Assembly (NCBI GenBank): GCA_035544835.1
Contig: DASZZV010000320.1
Span: 1-7,013 of the forward strand
Reading direction: 5' to 3'
Length of the DNA stretch: 7,013 bases
DNA from: DASZZV01 sp035544835
GTDB taxonomy: Bacteria > Acidobacteriota > Thermoanaerobaculia > Gp7-AA8
In this document: positions 4,903-7,013 of the stretch, piece after piece
How the letters are laid out: each line of letters opens with the position of its first letter
Numbering within the stretch: position 1 is the stretch's first letter
Notes under the pieces: generated by a model
Databases searched by the model: none
Seen by the model: the letters and a program-made list of their open reading frames with translations, nothing else
What the model was told of the DNA's origin: nothing
Position numbers and translations under genes: made by a program

Positions 4903-6890
4903 CGACGCCAAAGCAGGAGATCGAGAGGCTCCGGATAGAGATCTCGCGCCACGAGAAGCTCTACTACATGGAGAGCTCTCCCGAGATCAGTGACTATGAA
5001 TTCGATCAGCTCATGCACCGGTTGATCGAGCTCGAGGAGAAACATCCGGAGCTCAGGAGCGATGAGTCTCCCTCGGTCCGCGTCGGAGGCGCGCCTGTCG
5101 ACCATTTCGACTCGGTCGTTCACGACCCGCCGATGTTGTCGATCGAGAACGCCTACTCACTCGAGGAACTGGCCGAGTGGGAACAGCGAGTCCGGCGCGG
5201 TCTCGGGATCGACGAGGTCGAGTACGCAGCGGACCTCAAGATCGACGGCCTGTCCATCGATCTTCTGTACGAAGGGGGCAGGCTGACCCGAGGAGCAACT
5301 CGTGGCGATGGTGTGCACGGCGACGACGTTACGACGAATGTCCGCACCGTGAGGTCGGTCCCCCTGTCGATCCCCGAGAAGGGCACCGTGGAGGTCCGTG
5401 GCGAGGTTTACATCGACAAGAAGCAGTTCGAGAAACTGAATCGGCAGAAAGAGGAGGAGGGTCTGGCTCCTCTGGCCAATCCTCGGAACTCCGCTGCTGG
5501 ATCGCTGAGACTGCTGGATCCGAAGCAGGCTGCGGAGCGTGGGCTGAAGGCCTTCGTTTATCAAGTCGTGCGAGCCGGCCGGAAGAAGATCGATTCGCAG
5601 TTGAAGGCCTACGAGTTTCTGGAGGCTCAGGGATTCGCCGTCAACCCTGTTCATACTCTTTGCCGGAACAGGGACGAGCTGGAGAATTTTCTGGCGCGTT
5701 GGCGGGAGCAGCGGCATTTGCTGCCCTTCGAAATCGACGGCATCGTTGTAAAGGTCAACCGCCGTGACTATCAGGAGGAGTTAGGGTTTACGTCGAAGTC
5801 GCCTCGCTGGGCGATCGCTTTCAAGTACCCGCCGGAAGCGGCCGTGACAGTCATTCGGGGTATCGGGTACCAGGTCGGACGGACCGGAACGATTACGCCC
5901 GTAGCTCACTTCGAAGCCGTTCATATCGGTGGGTCGACGGTGCGGCGTGCCACGCTTCACAACTTCGAGGAGGTGGCCCGCAAAGACATCCGCGTCGGCG
6001 ATTCTGTGACCGTTGAGAAGGGTGGCGATGTCATTCCTAAAGTCACCCAGGTGATCCTCGACAAGCGGCCTTCCGACTCGGCCGCAATCATTCCGCCGGA
6101 GCGTTGCCCGGAGTGTCAATCAGCGGTCCACCGCTTCGAAGGGGAAGTCGCCATCCGCTGCGTCAATCCGGTTTGCCCGGCAGTGCTCAAGGAGACTCTG
6201 CTTCACTTCGCGGCGCGGAAGGCGATGAACATCGAGGGACTTGGCGACAAGGTTGTCGAAGCTCTGCTGGCTGCGAACCTGGTGGCCGATTACACCTCTC
6301 TTTACGAGTTGAAGAAGGAAGATCTCACGAAGTTGGAACGGTGGGGTGACAAGTCGGCCGAGAATCTCCTCGAGGAGATCGAGAAGTCGAAGAAGAACGA
6401 TCTGCAGCGGCTCATCTTTGCCCTCGGGGTGCGATTCGTCGGAGAGCGGGCAGCGAAGATCCTGGCCAGCCGGTTCCAGTCTCTGGAGCGCTTGATGACG
6501 GCTTCTCCGGACGAGCTGATCGAGATTCCCGAGATCGGTCCCAAGGTGGCGGAATCGGTCGTACTGTTCTTTTCTGATGAGCAGAATCGCGCGCGCATCG
6601 AGCGCCTCCGCGCTCTCGGTATCGATCCAACGGCGGAGATTGAGGAGCGAGGGACGAAGCTAACCGGAAAGACCGTGGTCGTAACGGGGACGCTGAATCG
6701 TTTTACTCGGGATGAGATTCACAAGCTCATCGAGAAAGAGGGCGGGAAGGCCTCGGGGTCTGTGTCGTCAAAAACATCCCTTCTCGTGGCCGGCGAGGAT
6801 GCCGGCTCGAAGCTGGAGAAAGCCAGAAAGCTGAAGGTGCAGGTCGTCTCCGAAGACGAGTTCGTCGAGCTCATGGAAGAAAACGCCTGA
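4899..6890 (+). CDS. ligA: NAD+-dependent DNA ligase LigA
   Basis: LigA joins Okazaki fragments and repair nicks, using NAD+ to adenylate an active-site lysine. The 663-residue product has the full family layout. Domain Ia, which binds NMN, is at about 1-65 (HEKLYYMESSPEISDYEFDQ). The adenylation domain follows, with Lys114 in LKIDG and TRGDGVHGDDVTTNVRT, and later LPFEIDGIVVKV. The OB fold has QVGRTGTITPVAHFEAV and ATLHNFEEV. A four-cysteine zinc site is formed by Cys403, 406, 421 and 426. Helix-hairpin-helix repeats run from about 440 to 570, and a C-terminal BRCT domain from about 585 (KLTGKTVVVTGTLNRFTRDE) to the end. Typical length is about 670, so it is complete. The ATG at 4899 has a good Shine-Dalgarno sequence. 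Extending to 4860 would add 13 non-conserved residues. It probably forms an operon with the membrane protein gene, whose stop it overlaps. Confidence 0.98.
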   Translation: MTTPKQEIERLRIEISRHEKLYYMESSPEISDYEFDQLMHRLIELEEKHPELRSDESPSVRVGGAPVDHFDSVVHDPPMLSIENAYSLEELAEWEQRVRRGLGIDEVEYAADLKIDGLSIDLLYEGGRLTRGATRGDGVHGDDVTTNVRTVRSVPLSIPEKGTVEVRGEVYIDKKQFEKLNRQKEEEGLAPLANPRNSAAGSLRLLDPKQAAERGLKAFVYQVVRAGRKKIDSQLKAYEFLEAQGFAVNPVHTLCRNRDELENFLARWREQRHLLPFEIDGIVVKVNRRDYQEELGFTSKSPRWAIAFKYPPEAAVTVIRGIGYQVGRTGTITPVAHFEAVHIGGSTVRRATLHNFEEVARKDIRVGDSVTVEKGGDVIPKVTQVILDKRPSDSAAIIPPERCPECQSAVHRFEGEVAIRCVNPVCPAVLKETLLHFAARKAMNIEGLGDKVVEALLAANLVADYTSLYELKKEDLTKLERWGDKSAENLLEEIEKSKKNDLQRLIFALGVRFVGERAAKILASRFQSLERLMTASPDELIEIPEIGPKVAESVVLFFSDEQNRARIERLRALGIDPTAEIEERGTKLTGKTVVVTGTLNRFTRDEIHKLIEKEGGKASGSVSSKTSLLVAGEDAGSKLEKARKLKVQVVSEDEFVELMEENA

Positions 6891-6896
6891 TCGAAT

Positions 6897-6913
6897 GAAC
6901 GCCGAAGGCGTTC
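6897..6913. terminator. Stable hairpin after ligA
   Basis: GAACGCC (6897-6903) and GGCGTTC (6907-6913) form a perfect 7-bp stem closed by GAA, starting six bases after the ligA stop codon. No T-run follows, so if it ends transcription it does so without the usual U-tract. It may instead belong to the palindrome cluster that fills the rest of the window. Confidence 0.4.
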
Positions 6914-7013
6914 CGGCCGCAAAGCAGGATTTCATCTGGTTGTCCTGCGAATAAAGGCCAACGAATTGCGAGCGCCTGCGTCGCTGCAACTGGCCTACGC
7001 CGGAACACCTCCG
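6897..7013. repeat. Palindrome cluster at the right edge
   Basis: Four successive dyads fill this 117-bp tail. They are the hairpin 6897-6913; GCAGGA/TCCTGC at 6924-6929 and 6943-6948; a bulged stem made of GGCCA (6956-6960), TTGC (6966-6969), AGCG (6971-6974) against CGCT (6982-6985), GCAA (6986-6989), TGGCC (6991-6995); and CGGA/TCCG at 7001-7004 and 7010-7013, which the window end probably cuts. An outer pair, GTTCCGGC (6910-6917) with GCCGGAAC (6999-7006), could close the middle two stems into one branched fold. No gene-like frame is present. The pattern resembles a mosaic dispersed repeat; it may continue past 7013. Confidence 0.6.

Noticed and set aside
6897..7006. Integron attC-like site formed by the palindromes after ligA
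   Set aside because: No RYYYAAC / GTTRRRY core pair is present at the expected outer positions, and no integrase or cassette gene is visible.

Overview
This is a GC-rich bacterial chromosomal window that is mostly housekeeping. It holds six well-supported or plausible genes: a membrane-anchored TPR protein, a small uncharacterised protein (reverse strand), IMP dehydrogenase (guaB), a TrmJ-type tRNA 2'-O-methyltransferase, a single-domain response regulator (reverse strand), and a two-helix membrane protein whose stop codon overlaps the start of NAD+-dependent DNA ligase (ligA). No phage, transposase, CRISPR, toxin-antitoxin or secretion genes are visible. The gene order and the style of the intergenic repeats (the 'CGCTCGGGATGACAC' type on the left, palindrome mosaics on the right) recall Acidobacteriota or a related soil/metagenome lineage. 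That placement is an impression from memory and could not be tested here.

Layout. Positions 1-232 are non-coding and carry two copies of a 15-bp repeat. The TPR gene (233-835) meets the small reverse gene (816-1088) tail to tail with a 20-bp overlap. The small gene and guaB (1252-2814) diverge. Their shared upstream region has a GTTC-N6-GTTC-N6-GAAC array framing a TATACT box, followed by an A/T-rich inverted repeat of about 28 bp per arm, which stands out in base composition. Downstream of guaB is an interrupted inverted repeat (2845-2967), then a TACAAT box and a possible 23-residue leader ORF before trmJ (3077-3796). trmJ ends tail to tail, with a 16-bp overlap, against the response regulator (3781-4236, reverse). 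The response regulator and the membrane protein (4330-4902) diverge from a short A/T-rich patch containing a perfect TATAAT on the reverse strand. The membrane protein gene and ligA (4899-6890) share an ATGA stop/start. The last 123 bp (6891-7013) hold a cluster of palindromes and no convincing gene.

How the genes work together. guaB makes XMP for guanine nucleotide synthesis, trmJ modifies tRNA position 32, and ligA seals nicks in replication and repair. These are independent core functions, not one pathway. The only clear coupling is the membrane protein-ligA overlap. The response regulator has no kinase or effector partner here. I see no strong case for an undescribed multi-gene system. 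The points worth following are in the intergenic DNA and in the coupling of an uncharacterised membrane protein to ligA.
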